A stretch of DNA of 64,000 nt from Adiantum capillus-veneris (lineage: Eukaryota > Streptophyta > Polypodiopsida > Polypodiales > Pteridaceae), in the NCBI GenBank assembly GCA_014529385.2, contig CM043969.1:17712446-17776445 (forward strand). Direction: 5' to 3'. Positions 13,201 to 23,060 of the stretch are shown piece after piece. The notes beneath the pieces were generated by a model. The model ran no database searches. It was not told the origin of the DNA and saw only the letters and a program-made list of their open reading frames with translations. How positions within the stretch are numbered: position 1 is the first letter of the stretch; every line of letters starts with the position of its first letter. The position numbers were made by a program, and so were the translations under genes.

Positions 13201-14380
13201 TCTCCCTTTTGGTGGATCTCATTTGGCTTCTAGTGATGTGCCCCTTTGGGATCTTTGTACAGAGGATCATGTTCGTGCATGCATTCAGCTTGCATATTCG
13301 ACATTATTGGACTCTGGGTAGTTGATGATTATGGTTTCTATGGCAGGTTTGTGCTTTTATTGGGTGTTTGTGCAATAATTAATATATCTTGTGTACCATT
13401 GGTTGGTTTAAGAGATTTTGTCGTGCATCCAAAATGGTCATTGATCGTCGGTTCATTGTGCTCCATCATGGAGCTTATGGGTATGCCAATAGCTTTGGTG
13501 GCCGTGTTGAGGTGATACTCTGCTGAAAATGCACTTTTTTTTAAAGGTTGTTGTTGTGTATTATTCTCTTGTTATGCTAATTATAATGCATTGTGATGTA
13601 GTGTCATTCTTCTCTCCTACTGCATAGGGTTGGCATGCAACCACCTTGCTTTGTGGCAGAGAGCTTGTCCCTATTCAGTCAGCTCGGTATGAAACCCTCT
13701 GATTCAGTCATGATGCATTGTCTCCCAGAGTCCTCCCAAGCTAAATCATCATCAGGGGAGCCATGACGTGGAGGTTTACAACGGAGTCATTCCTACATCG
13801 CGTGTTTTGTTGAGCTACTATGTAGACGTGGAGGTTTTTGTTTGGAGTTAGGATGTGGAACGACCCTTGTATTGGCAACATGCTTGGTTTTGAGACGAGT
13901 ATGTGTCGCAGTTGATATCGATGAGGCTTTGATTTTAGGATATGTGCAGCCATTGTTCCGTTCTAAAAAGAGGAGCAGAGAGGAGGCCTCTACTTCCCTT
14001 GATGTTGAGGTTCGGGTGAAATGCCATCACGTCTTGATCCCTTTGATGACTAGTGAGCCTTTCCCTTCTTTATTTCATGTTTCCATCTCTTTTTTGCTTT
14101 TTTATTGCCTCTTTGGTGTCATTGTTCAATATTTATGTATTGTGGACATAGAGACAGAAATTGGTTCATTTTGAGATTTGTTGAAGTCTTATGTTGTGGT
14201 TATGTATTCGTTTCATATGAATTGTAGGCCTTACCTTTTACTTGTCCCATAGTGCGTTGCCAGTGTATGCTGAGGTGATGGCGAGAACCATGGCTTCTGA
14301 TGGACGATATGATGTTGAAATTCGCAAGGAGCATCGAAGACGTAATGTCTATATTGATGATGAGTGTGACTCCTCGTAGT
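10240..14380 (+). pseudogene. decayed intron-rich gene, N4/N6-type DNA methyltransferase-like
   Basis: Coding pieces on the plus strand are separated by GT..AG introns, for example 10760-10862, 11129-11219 and 11428-11509, where phases fit. Three pieces suggest the function. First, a catalytic-type motif DLPFG at 13199, followed by WDLCTEDHVRACIQLAYSTL and a Trp-to-stop change at 13319. Second, GAYGYANSFGGRVE (ending 13513) spliced to GWHATTLLCGRE (13628). Third, a SAM-binding-type motif LELGCGTT at 13842, then RRVCVAVDID. Catalytic motif before SAM motif, with GxGTT, is the arrangement of beta-class amino-methyltransferases (Pfam N6_N4_Mtase). MT-A70 proteins share the order but have DPPW and no GTT. 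The last exon (about 14228-14380) ends in a basic then acidic tail. N-terminal pieces (10260-12550) are unrecognised. Disablements include stops at 10556, 11383 and 13319 and frame changes near 10410, 11860 and 13835. Real enzymes of this class mostly have DPPY or SPPY, so DLPFG is a deviation. Confidence 0.55.
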
Positions 14381-14902
14381 GATTAAGAGAATTTTAGCAT
14401 TTGATGTTATTGTGAATGAATTCGGTTGCATATTGTTGTTTATGTTTCATATGTATCTGTCTCTTCTAAATGCAGGATGGAATAGTTAAATTCAATAGCT
14501 TTTTCATTGTTGTCTTGCATTTGGGTATCCTTGAAATTTCAAAGAAAAAATTGGGTCAATTATTTTGATTTGTAAAGACTACTCTTCTAATTTTTTTTTG
14601 AGCAAATGGAGCTTCATTTAGACATCATTCAAAGTTTGAAAACTAAATTTTATAGTTGATTGTTGTTATGGATAACAAGGTATATAAGAATTGCATAAAC
14701 GTATCGCTAAGCACACCATAGAGAGTGGAACACATAACCCCGATATGAGCATAATCATTTGACCACTTGCTCGTTTTTTATTTTGCTCGATAGATTTTGC
14801 TCGGGGTATGGTAAGACTCAAAAAAAGATGGCTCTAAAAAGAAATGTTACAAGGGTTATTGTCTCAATTGACTATACTTGCAATGATCTTAGGAATTGAT
14901 AT
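14381..14902. other. AT-rich spacer between two decayed genes
   Basis: No coding signal, repeats or terminal structures recognised. It follows the last methyltransferase-like exon and precedes a same-strand decayed gene. Confidence 0.5.
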
Positions 14903-15550
14903 TTGAATATACATGGTCTAGAGAGTGCACAATTTCATAAGGCGCATCTTTGTATTGCAAAAAAGGAGAATGATAGTTTGTTTGAAGATGTTGGACAAGT
15001 AGTGGAATCATCTGTCTCTGTAGTTGATAGTCATCCAGAGGTGGAGTGCAGTGACATTGTAGTTACAATGAATCTAAAATCTCAACTATCTCCAAGAGCA
15101 TATGCATTTGCATGCACGTCTCAAAATAAAGAAGAGACCATGTACTCTCGAGGATGGAAGATTGAAGAATCAACTGTAGATCTTACAGCAAATCAACTTC
15201 AAAGCTCCATCATTGCCACACTACAAGGAAAAAAGGTGAAAGCTTCACAACCACCTACAAAAAAAGAAAATCAAAGTGCAGAAAGTGGCACCTAAGGAAA
15301 CTAGTTCCATTTTGGATGTAGACAATGCATCTTTGTTATCCTTAAAACAGGGTTCAACATCAAAGATGAAAATTGTGGATCCAAATGTTTTAGAAGCTGA
15401 GGCCATGAAAGAACGGGAAAAAGACACAAGTAGAATGAACAAGTACATAAACTATTTTCCTTTCCAATATAGCGAGTTTGATTTCCCTATTCAAAATTGT
15501 TGGCTTGCTTCGGATCACTATAATGCATGTATTTTGGATAAAAAGACATG

Positions 15551-15893
15551 CTGAAAGCATGTTATTTGGATTTTCAGACAGTATAATTGTTAGGTTTCTA
15601 GTTAGGTTTCCAGTTAGGTTTCTAGTCAGGTTTCTAGTTAGGTTTCTAGTTAGGTTTCCAAGCCCATGCGAACAAGCCTCATAAGGCATGCAGTTAAGAG
15701 TCAGTTATTTGTCAAACTTTGCATGGCACGTTCACCCTTTATATGTAAAGAGGATTTTAATCATAATACAATAGCGTGTGATTTTTCTCTTGTTGTGTCG
15801 AATCCTCTCTCTTGTTCCCTACTCTCTCTACTCGTCACCTCCAGGCAGCCATGGCCTGCTCTCGCTATCACCCGCCATAGTTCTCCCCATCAA
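15551..15893. repeat. possible solo LTR
   Basis: This stretch interrupts the coding pieces. It has an LTR-like layout: TGAAAGCATGTTATTTGG at the left, a TATA-like CTTTATATGTAAAGAGG near 15737, AATCATAATACAATAG downstream, a CT-rich segment, and CATCAACA at the right. No duplicated target was found, and no second copy is in the window to fix the ends. Confidence 0.3.
15590..15661. repeat. 12-bp minisatellite, unit AGTTAGGTTTCT, about six copies
   Basis: Successive units differ only by single changes (TTCT or TTCC, AGTTAGG or AGTCAGG). Confidence 0.92.
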
Positions 15894-16098
15894 CAACTAA
15901 GCTTGTAGCATGTGCATACTTGATGCCCGTGCGGAATGCAAAGACAAAGGAAGGTACTCCTTTGGTAGTGAAGAGAGCAAGTTACAAGATTATCAACACA
16001 ACTAAGGTTGCAACATGTGCATACTTGATGCCTGTGCACAATGCAAAGACAAAGGAGGGTACTCCTTTGGCGCAAGTTACAAGATTATCATTATTGGA
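15889..16098. repeat. tandem duplication, period 105 bp
   Basis: The words TGTGCATACTTGATGCC, AATGCAAAGACAAAGGA and GGTACTCCTTTGG occur at about 15911 and again 105 bases later. CAAGTTACAAGATTATCA closes each copy. The second copy runs straight into the downstream coding piece, so the duplication lies inside the decayed gene. Confidence 0.88.
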
Positions 16099-18061
16099 TT
16101 CTTGATGGGCAACATTCAATCTATGATACAAAATTATTGCTCCACAACAATCAACAAACAAAGATTGATTGACGTATATAAATTTAGAAAGGCTCTCATT
16201 GTTTTGAATGATCCTCCATTTGTTGCAACTGCTATATCTACCATTGCAAATGATGAGGCTAAAGCATTGTATGTCAAGCAACCTTATAGTCAACTATTGA
16301 GACACTTGCAAAGCCAATGGATCTTCTCAAGACAATCACCAAGGATAGCAAGTGGAGTTACAAAGGGACTTGTATCTTGTGCTGGATGGGATGTAAGTCA
16401 CTTTTTTTCTTTCTTGTAGTCTTTATATTTTAAATGATGTTCATCCTTTAATTATGGCTATATTTATTTTTAGGCTTTCCTTGGATCAGCAAGAATGAGT
16501 GCAGGAGCAAGTTGGATTGCTAAACAAGCACACATGGTGACATATTCTAATGAAGTTTATGATTCTTGGTTAGAAATTATTGAAAGACTAGAGGAGGAGA
16601 ACAGGAAACCCCTAACAACTTCATTTAGACTCGTTTGCGGTCTTGATGAATCAGAGGTAAAGACTATTCAGCAAGAAATCAAAGATGAGAAGATTCTATT
16701 GTCAAAGAGTGCAAAAGATTGTGATGTAACTAATATGTATGATTGAATCAAGCAACTCAAGCAAGAAAAATTGATTCAAGATGCACTTCTTGAGGGCTTC
16801 ACTGCTTTGAATGTGCCATCACCATGTACAAATTGGAAAGAAGGTGCCAACATGTATAACATCAATGATGCAGTTAAAAAACAATTTTGATGCTATGTGA
16901 GGAACGACTCAAGTCCTAAGTTGCATTGTATGTTATATGAAAAATGTGTAATATGTCATATACGGACGTATTTTACCTGACCTCATATTATACATGCGTA
17001 TTATACGGTGACATGTCAGCAAAACGGGCAACGTTTCTTTTTCTCAGTTTTTTGATCGAAGTATCTTTCGATCGAAAGATGTTTAGGAAGAAAAAAATAC
17101 AATCGAAAGATGTATTGATCGAAAAGAAAAGTATATATATCGGCAACACGCCTTGTTGAGACTAGTGTTCCTCACAAAAGGTATCCCATGTCAATAGGAG
17201 ACAAATTTTAAAAACTAAAAAATAACATTTTTTAAATTTTTGGTTAAATCTAATTAAATATTTTGTTAAAATTTCATTAATTATTTGTTTTAAAATCAAA
17301 TTATGTAAACTTTGTATGTTGTGGAGAGCTCAAAATCTCAGTCATACAAGGTGTTTATTTTTTAGGAATCACTTGCTACGTGCTCAGTTTACTGACACGT
17401 GGAAGTTATTAGTGATATAATTTAGACATTACCCTTGTGTGCAGAGTATACTCTCGCATGAGGCTATTTGTCAGCAAAATATAATAGAATAGAGGTCAGT
17501 TTTATTTAGGTAAGTTCAATTTTGATATGCAAATACTTTCTCACCTCAAAGTGAACATAGAAATTTTGTTGTCTTGTGTAAAGCCATCACACTATGCTCT
17601 CGCTGGAATCAAAACTAAAGAATCTCATGTCCAAATACATTAATATTACATTATAGTTATTTGGATTGCTACGTCTATCATACTGTGTGGTTGTACATGT
17701 GCATCGAATGCAGATAGATAAGCTTTCAAAGATCTACCGTGGAGTGTGAGAACTTCATGTTTGCACTTCATATAGATATGACAATCGTCAAAGATTACAA
17801 TTAATCCTCATTTCCAATGAGAATCAATTGCAAGATTTGATTAATATTACCTATTATCGTAATGTGTGAAATCTTTAAGCTTGCACTTTATTGTCTATTA
17901 GTTTTTGATAATGTAGCACGAGATAAATTGATAATGTGAACAGATTTTGATCATTATATTGATCAATAGAGCATTGCTTGTGTAGTTTGTTGCTCTGAAG
18001 TAATTTTGACCCCGAAATTAACAAGTGGATTTGTTGATCTGGTAGCTTAAATTTATTTGTC

Positions 18062-19090
18062 AGCATAGTGAAAGGACATGAGTGGAGCTACCTCCATGAG
18101 CTGTGTGCTGGAAAGAATACATCTCGATGCAAGACATGTGGCCATGAGTTCAGTGGTAATGCGACCAGAATCAAAGAGCATTTGTTTAAAGTCTATGGTA
18201 ATGTGTCCGAGTGTACGGTGCTGCCAAGAGATATTCATGCTAGATTGCCAAAGTACGCTCACATTGCAAAGCAAATTCTTGCAGCTAAAAAGAAAAGTGT
18301 TAATGCCAAACAAGCTGCAATGGATGTTGAAATGTCTTTTGTCAAATGAGAGGACAGAGCATGTGTCTACGGAAGCAAATGATCACATTCCCTAGTCAAC
18401 TCCTTTTCACGAACATGCTTCAACATCAGTAGCAGCAAATCCTAGCTCAACTAAAGTTAGTAAAGCATCATCCAATGGCCAAATGCTATATGAAGCAATA
18501 GATAAGAAATGGTTGCTCGAGTTGCAGTTGAAATGGACGCCAGATTTTGTGGCGTGTGGTATACCATTCAATGCTTGTGCAACCCCATATTTAAATATGC
18601 TTTAATGAGCACGGCCAAAAAAGGGTTTGTGCTTCTTGATTATAATAAGATGCACACATAGTATCTAGATAAAGTGAAAGATAGTATTGAAGCCATCCTT
18701 AAGCGCACAGTGGTGGACTTTGTTCCTGCATATGGTTCCACCATAGTGTTGAATGGATGGACCAACTGTAAGAAGAAGTCAATCATCAATGTGATGCTTA
18801 TCAATCCTAGAGGGTCTATGTTTGTAGAAGCCATTGACACCTCTTTAAAAGAGAAGACCAATGATTATTTAGCAAGGATATATGAGCGTGCCATAGCAAA
18901 AGGCACGTGGACCAAAGAATGTGACTGCAATTGTCACAGATAATGCATCCAATTACAAGGCTGCATGAAGGGCTATCCAAGTTAAGTACCCAGAAATTAC
19001 TTGGGTGCCATGTGCCACGTATACTCTTAATTTGCTATTAAAAGACATTGGAAAAATGGTCGTTTTGCTCTTGTGACACTTCCATCCACT
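18062..19090 (+). pseudogene. hAT transposase remnant (BED zinc finger and DUF659 region)
   Basis: 18068-18349 encodes a BED-type zinc finger: CKTCGHEFSGNATRIKEHL, then a Cys in GNVSEC. After several stops, WTPDFVACGIPFNACATPYL (about 18535-18594) and then the frame 18674-18943 (VPAYGSTIVLNGWTN, RGSMFVEAID) match the DUF659 region of plant hAT transposases. A frame change leads to VTDNASNYKAA and PEITWVPCATYTLNLLL (about 18920-19045), the conserved catalytic stretch with its Asp and the Cys-x2-(H) box, here with Tyr in place of His. Frameshifts near 18350, 18600 and 18925 and a stop near 18965 kill it. The coding then runs into a MITE at 19120. No C-terminal hAT dimerisation domain was found in the element. 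Confidence 0.85.
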
Positions 19091-19119
19091 TCAAGAGTCA
19101 TTTACAAGTATGACACATG

Positions 19120-19337
19120 CCCGGGGCAGTCACTTATCAAAAGACCCCTATATCACGTGCGTTCAAGAGTTAATTAATAATACCCCAATATACATACTAT
19201 ACCTACATTGTGAGCCTATTTAAAAAACCCCCACCCCCCTCTGTATGTATACATTTTTATACATTTTGGTCTTTTAACAATCCTCTCCGGTTAACTCACG
19301 TGATATCATACACATTCTAAAAAGTGACTGCCCCGGG
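19120..19337. mobile_element. MITE, 218 bp, hAT-like, perfect 8-bp target duplication
   Basis: A perfect 14-bp terminal inverted repeat CCCGGGGCAGTCAC opens and closes the element. GACACATG flanks it on both sides (19112-19119 and 19338-19345). Inner arms also pair loosely (TATCACGTG left, CACGTGATA right). It is too short to encode a protein. A relative with CCTGGGGGATTCAC ends lies at 60110-60894. Confidence 0.93.
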
Positions 19338-19611
19338 GACACATGGAGTAGATATCCATGGCTTTATTCCAGGGAGGGGAACTAGTAGATATGCATTATG
19401 GGGAAGCCCATGGAAAATCTCTCTCACTCTGCTTTCTAGTTTCTATTTGCAAGTTGCGGAGAGAAGGAAAACATGAAGTTGTTCTGGTCTTTGTACATGA
19501 TCCCCAATCCACAATTCCTGCAAAGACCCCCTTCTATCCAAAGTGAAGCATCATGTTGAGGGAGTGAAGATCATTGTGGAGATAGTCGTGTGCATGTAGA
19601 TACATTAGGGT

Positions 19612-20540
19612 CTAAAGAACATTGTTTATTATCTTCAAAATGTTGTTTTGGAATAACTCTATTGTTCCTTTTGTGGTTACATATAATCGCAAATGGCAGG
19701 TTGAGTGCCATCTGCAGTGCACTCTCTTATCCAATGCTCTACATGGCCGCCATTCCGAAAATGTGAAATGAGCATTAAACGCTCTATGTGGCGGACCATG
19801 GCAAGTAGATAAATAATGCCGCGATGAGCAATGTCCAAAGCTGTAGCTTCGTCCTTGACCTGCTGATCCACTGTGGATCCATGCAAGTGGACTTTGAAGA
19901 TTTTTTCCCGCATACAGTGGCTCTTTAAATGCAAATGTGTGACACCTACATGCTTCACGTGTGCCCATCTCCCTTCTCCCAACTGCAGAGTCTGTATGTT
20001 GAAGATTGTAGTTTATGGTAAAAGATGTAATACAGGGGGGGAGCTGAGACTGGTCGAGAGCAAGAGTGCCACTAGCAGTAGACTCTATTCTAACCGTAGT
20101 TTTTGGCTCTACAATAGCATCGGAAGAGTTGACTTCCACTCTTGTGTGCTTTGTTGCTCTTTCTAGCTTTCCCTTGCTCTTGAATTGAGTATACAACTAT
20201 TGCACAAGTTGTATGCGAGTAGCTATGCCTGGCAAAGCAATGATTTTAGGATTTTTTAGATACTAAAAAATCTTTGCAATTTTTTCAATAGACTGCTTGA
20301 CCATGTTCAATAATGAACCTGATGTCATTAGAGATATGCCAAAAACAATGGGCATAAATGTGTGCTAAAGATGCTTAAAGACTGACTTCGCTAAGGCCTC
20401 TATGAACTTGTAATATTGTTCTGGAGGAGAGGGGTTTAGGCAACGATGAAGCTCAGGCTCTGACATGTGATGAAAGTGACGTACTATCACTTCAAAGGAA
20501 AATTTTTGTTGATGTTTCACCAGCTTAATATCCGCCATAT
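19612..20540 (-). pseudogene. decayed minus-strand gene inside the hAT element, unknown function
   Basis: Read leftward from an ATG at 20540 (MADIKLVKHQQKF), coding-like sequence runs through three stops to a 194-residue open frame (20196-19612). Another frame (19982-19677, MGEGRWAHVKHVGVTHLH) takes over after a frame change near 19980. I recognise no domain. It occupies the place where the rest of a hAT transposase would be expected, but on the other strand. It may be a captured fragment or a second element gene. Confidence 0.35.
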
Positions 20541-20719
20541 CTGCAAGATATAATTTTATAATATAAATGTTGTCAAAGAAGAGGGGAAATTATCAAATTT
20601 GTGTCATGTTTGTTAATTCAAATTCCATACACAATTTGACTTAAATGATAGCAAACAACAACATACTATGATTGCAATACATTGTACAATAGAGAGAAGA
20701 ATACACAAAGAGAGAGATG

Positions 20720-21740
20720 GAGAGAGGTGAACATGCCAGGAGTGTGAGGTACGCTCATCACAAGAGCTAGAGCCTATTATGTGCGTTACATAATACACGT
20801 AAACGATCAAAGTGTGAATGTGAACAACCCAGCTTGTGTGAGGTACGCTCAACACAAGTCCTAGACGTTGTTGTAATGTTGATTGATAGTTTAATCAACC
20901 TAATCCCTGATGAAGTGTGTGGAACGCACAACACAACCATTAGCAGACAATTTAAAAATCTTGGATTGTGGTCAAACATCATACATATTTACATCCAAGA
21001 CAACACCAAGTCATCTACTAATGAGTGGTGTATCTACGGATCAAAAAGTAGAAGAGGGCATAGGTATTCATCTCTCAACTCTTAGGTAGACAAACGTATC
21101 CCTCATATTTCTATGTAGTAAGAACAATGATGTGACTTAATCCAATCCTTGATGAAGTGTATGGAACTCATAACACAAACATCAGTAGACAACTTAACAA
21201 TCTCAGATGTAGACCAAATGTCGTATGTATCTACATCCAAGACAACACCAAGTCATCTAGTGATGAACAATGACATGTCTTTGGAGTTCAAAACACAAGA
21301 GTAGCCAATGCATCACACAAAGATGAAGAACTATGCATCTCTCCACTCTCTGTTTGACAAACAAAACTCTTGTGTGTCTACGTGAAACAAACAATAATTT
21401 GAGTTGATCTAAAATTGAGCAACCTATAGGTCACTCTGGAGTGAGAGGTGTTGCATCATGCCTACTGCACTCCACAAGTCGACCGATAAACCCTAAAATG
21501 ATCCATATGGTGAGAGATAGACAACTCCACCACACGAGTAAGAATGTAAGTCTGTCCTAAAACCCTTCTCTGCAGTGAGCCAAGTGGCTGCACAACACGA
21601 GAAAAGTGACTAGTTTCTACACACTTCTGGAGTGAGCCGGATGGCTACACACCACGAAGTGGCCTATAACCTGCAAGCCAACTTTGTGGTAAGAATAAAA
21701 CAATTGCACCACTCGAGTCTCGCAAAATACACAAAAACAA
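20720..21740. repeat. imperfect direct repeats (about 241-bp period) in the hAT element
   Basis: TGATGAAGTGT, GACAACACCAAGTCATCTA and AACACAA recur at 20903-21023 and 21144-21265, an offset of about 241 bases. Shorter relatives (GTGAGGTACGCTCAACACAAG) lie at 20745 and 20838. Words such as GTGAGCC...GTGGCTGCACA at 21576 and GAGTGAGCCGGATGGCTAC at 21631 form a second small set. Confidence 0.75.
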
Positions 21741-22017
21741 GTTAGAAAAGAAGAGGACAAGTTGAAAATTTTACCTCAAGCTCTGCTTGTCCCAAAATCT
21801 TCCTCAAGCTCTGGCACTGCTTTCGATCAAAATCGGTGACGGTTCTTATACAAAATATTTTTTGATTGAAAGCCTTTTCAATCAAAAGATATTTTGATCG
21901 AAATATCTTTCAATTGAAAATAAATAAAACGGCTATATGATGATTATACGGGATTTCGGCGTATAATGGCATTTTATACGTATAATTTTTTTGGTACGGG
22001 TGTATAATGCAACACAG

Positions 22018-23060
22018 CTCAAATCTAGCTTGAAGCGTAGAATAAAGAAAACAGATTTTCCAGATGAAGCAATAAAATATATGCAGTGGGCATTTTAATT
22101 TCAAAAGCAAAATATTGAGTCTAGAGATTTTTCATGGTCTATATATGTGGTGAGCCTACTGATGGAAGGAAATCTCTACTTGAAGTGCCACTTCAACAAC
22201 GAAATTTCTATCGGCTTATGTGTTTTAGACTTGGCAAAACACTATGGGGGCATTTTGCAGTGGAGCGAGGAGACATTAAGCAATGTTGTCAATGGGATAT
22301 TGGCTATTGCTGGAGGGTCAACAGATCCTGGGTTTGTCTTTCTTGCATTTGTGGTTCACTAAATCACAAATTTGCAATGTGTATTCCAAAGATTGGGAGA
22401 TAATCTAAGCTGCCATGGTTGCGGTGCCTTGCATCACTTTCCATTAGCTCCTTGTAAAAGACCAATTTAGTTCATAGCAGTTGTTGTCTTCTTGGGACAA
22501 GGTAATTCTTTTGAAGAATTAAGAATAAGATCAGAGGAGCCTCCCATGCCAATTGATTGTTTATTGCTTAAAGTATCAAATGAAGGCATGTCAGATTTAC
22601 AATATTTGGAAACCAAAAACAGCGCTTTGGTCAAGCACTACATCCATACATATTTTTTTGAAGACCGCAAGCTTGTTGATCTCTTTGGTGATGGCTCCTT
22701 GGTTGAACAAGAAGGACTCCTTGATGTAGTGCTTTGGTCAAGCACTACATCCATACATAGTTTTTTGAAGACCGCAAGCTTGTTGATCTCTTTGGTGATG
22801 GCTCCTTGGTTGAACAAGAAGGACTACGACAAAAAAATAAGTGAGATGCTTGGTTGAGAGACTGGAGGAGCAAAAAACCTTAGCAATCAAGCTTCCAGAC
22901 TTTGCGAAGGCCCATGCTGATATAGAAGAGTGGGTTGGTCTTCAAACCCAACAATCCACGTTGCAACCAGATGACAATGTGCCTACTTAAAAGGAGATTT
23001 CTCCACAAGAAGAAGAAGAGCGTCATTTATCATTGGAGGACTATTTGGAAATGGAGAAAC
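22018..23060 (+). pseudogene. decayed gene of unknown function, middle part (weakly methyltransferase-like)
   Basis: After the hAT element the interrupted gene resumes: CTC AAA TCT AGC continues GAG GAA CGA before the insertion. Coding pieces are 22018-22098, 22147-22480, 22492-22730 and 22850-23060. LAKHYGGILQWSEETLSNVV, then ALVKHYIHTYF, then KLVDLFGDGS (about 22667-22697) resemble the approach to and the SAM motif of an amino-methyltransferase. The glycines are not in the normal FxGxGTT pattern, so this is only a hint. Glu-rich sequence (EEEERHLSLEDYLEMEK) leads to a donor C|GTATGT at 23061. Stops occur near 22099, 22360 and 22988, and a 107-bp tandem duplication breaks the frame. Confidence 0.45.
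22624..22828. repeat. tandem duplication, period 107 bp
   Basis: GCTTTGGTCAAGCACTACAT and the following 85 bases, up to GTTGAACAAGAAGGACT, occur twice, at 22624 and 22731, almost identical. The period is not divisible by three, so the second copy is read in another frame. It is recent compared with other damage in the gene. Confidence 0.95.

Larger units (their letters stand above)
14903..16907 (+). pseudogene. decayed gene of unknown function, 5' part (split by hAT element)
   Basis: Frames 14903-15295, 15276-15554, 16108-16395 and 16475-16746 read as one broken plus-strand protein. A clean intron (donor GGGAT|GTAAGT, acceptor TTTTTAG|GCT) at about 16393-16474 joins CAGWD to AFLGSARMS in phase. 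The protein is hydrophilic and Lys/Glu/Ser-rich, with no domain I recognise. It is damaged by a frameshift near 15280, a probable LTR-like insertion at 15551-15893, a tandem duplication at 15889-16098 and a stop at 16744. The gene is interrupted at 16908-16915 by the hAT element. The sequence CTCAAATC... from 22018 continues it (GAG GAA CGA CTC AAA frame). Function unknown. Confidence 0.5.
16916..22017 (+). mobile_element. hAT DNA transposon (5.1 kb) with 8-bp target duplication
   Basis: The left end reads CTAAGTTGCATTGTA. The reverse complement of the right end reads CTGTGTTGCATTATA, 12 of 15 bases identical. The flanks are CTCAAGTC (16908-16915) and CTCAAATC (22018-22025), 7 of 8 identical, as expected for an aged hAT duplication. 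Subterminal repeats of the type ATCGAAAGAT occur in both ends (17055-17125 and 21860-21920), a common arrangement for hAT transposase binding sites. Inside are transposase remains, a MITE, an opposite-strand decayed frame and tandem repeats. It splits a decayed gene that resumes in frame at 22018. Confidence 0.85.

Noticed and set aside
10240-14380. Bacterial contamination as source of the methyltransferase-like gene
   Set aside because: The coding pieces are separated by GT..AG introns with consistent phase and lie in plant repeats.
15590-15661. Interstitial telomere repeat
   Set aside because: The period is 12 and the unit lacks the plant telomere sequence TTTAGGG.
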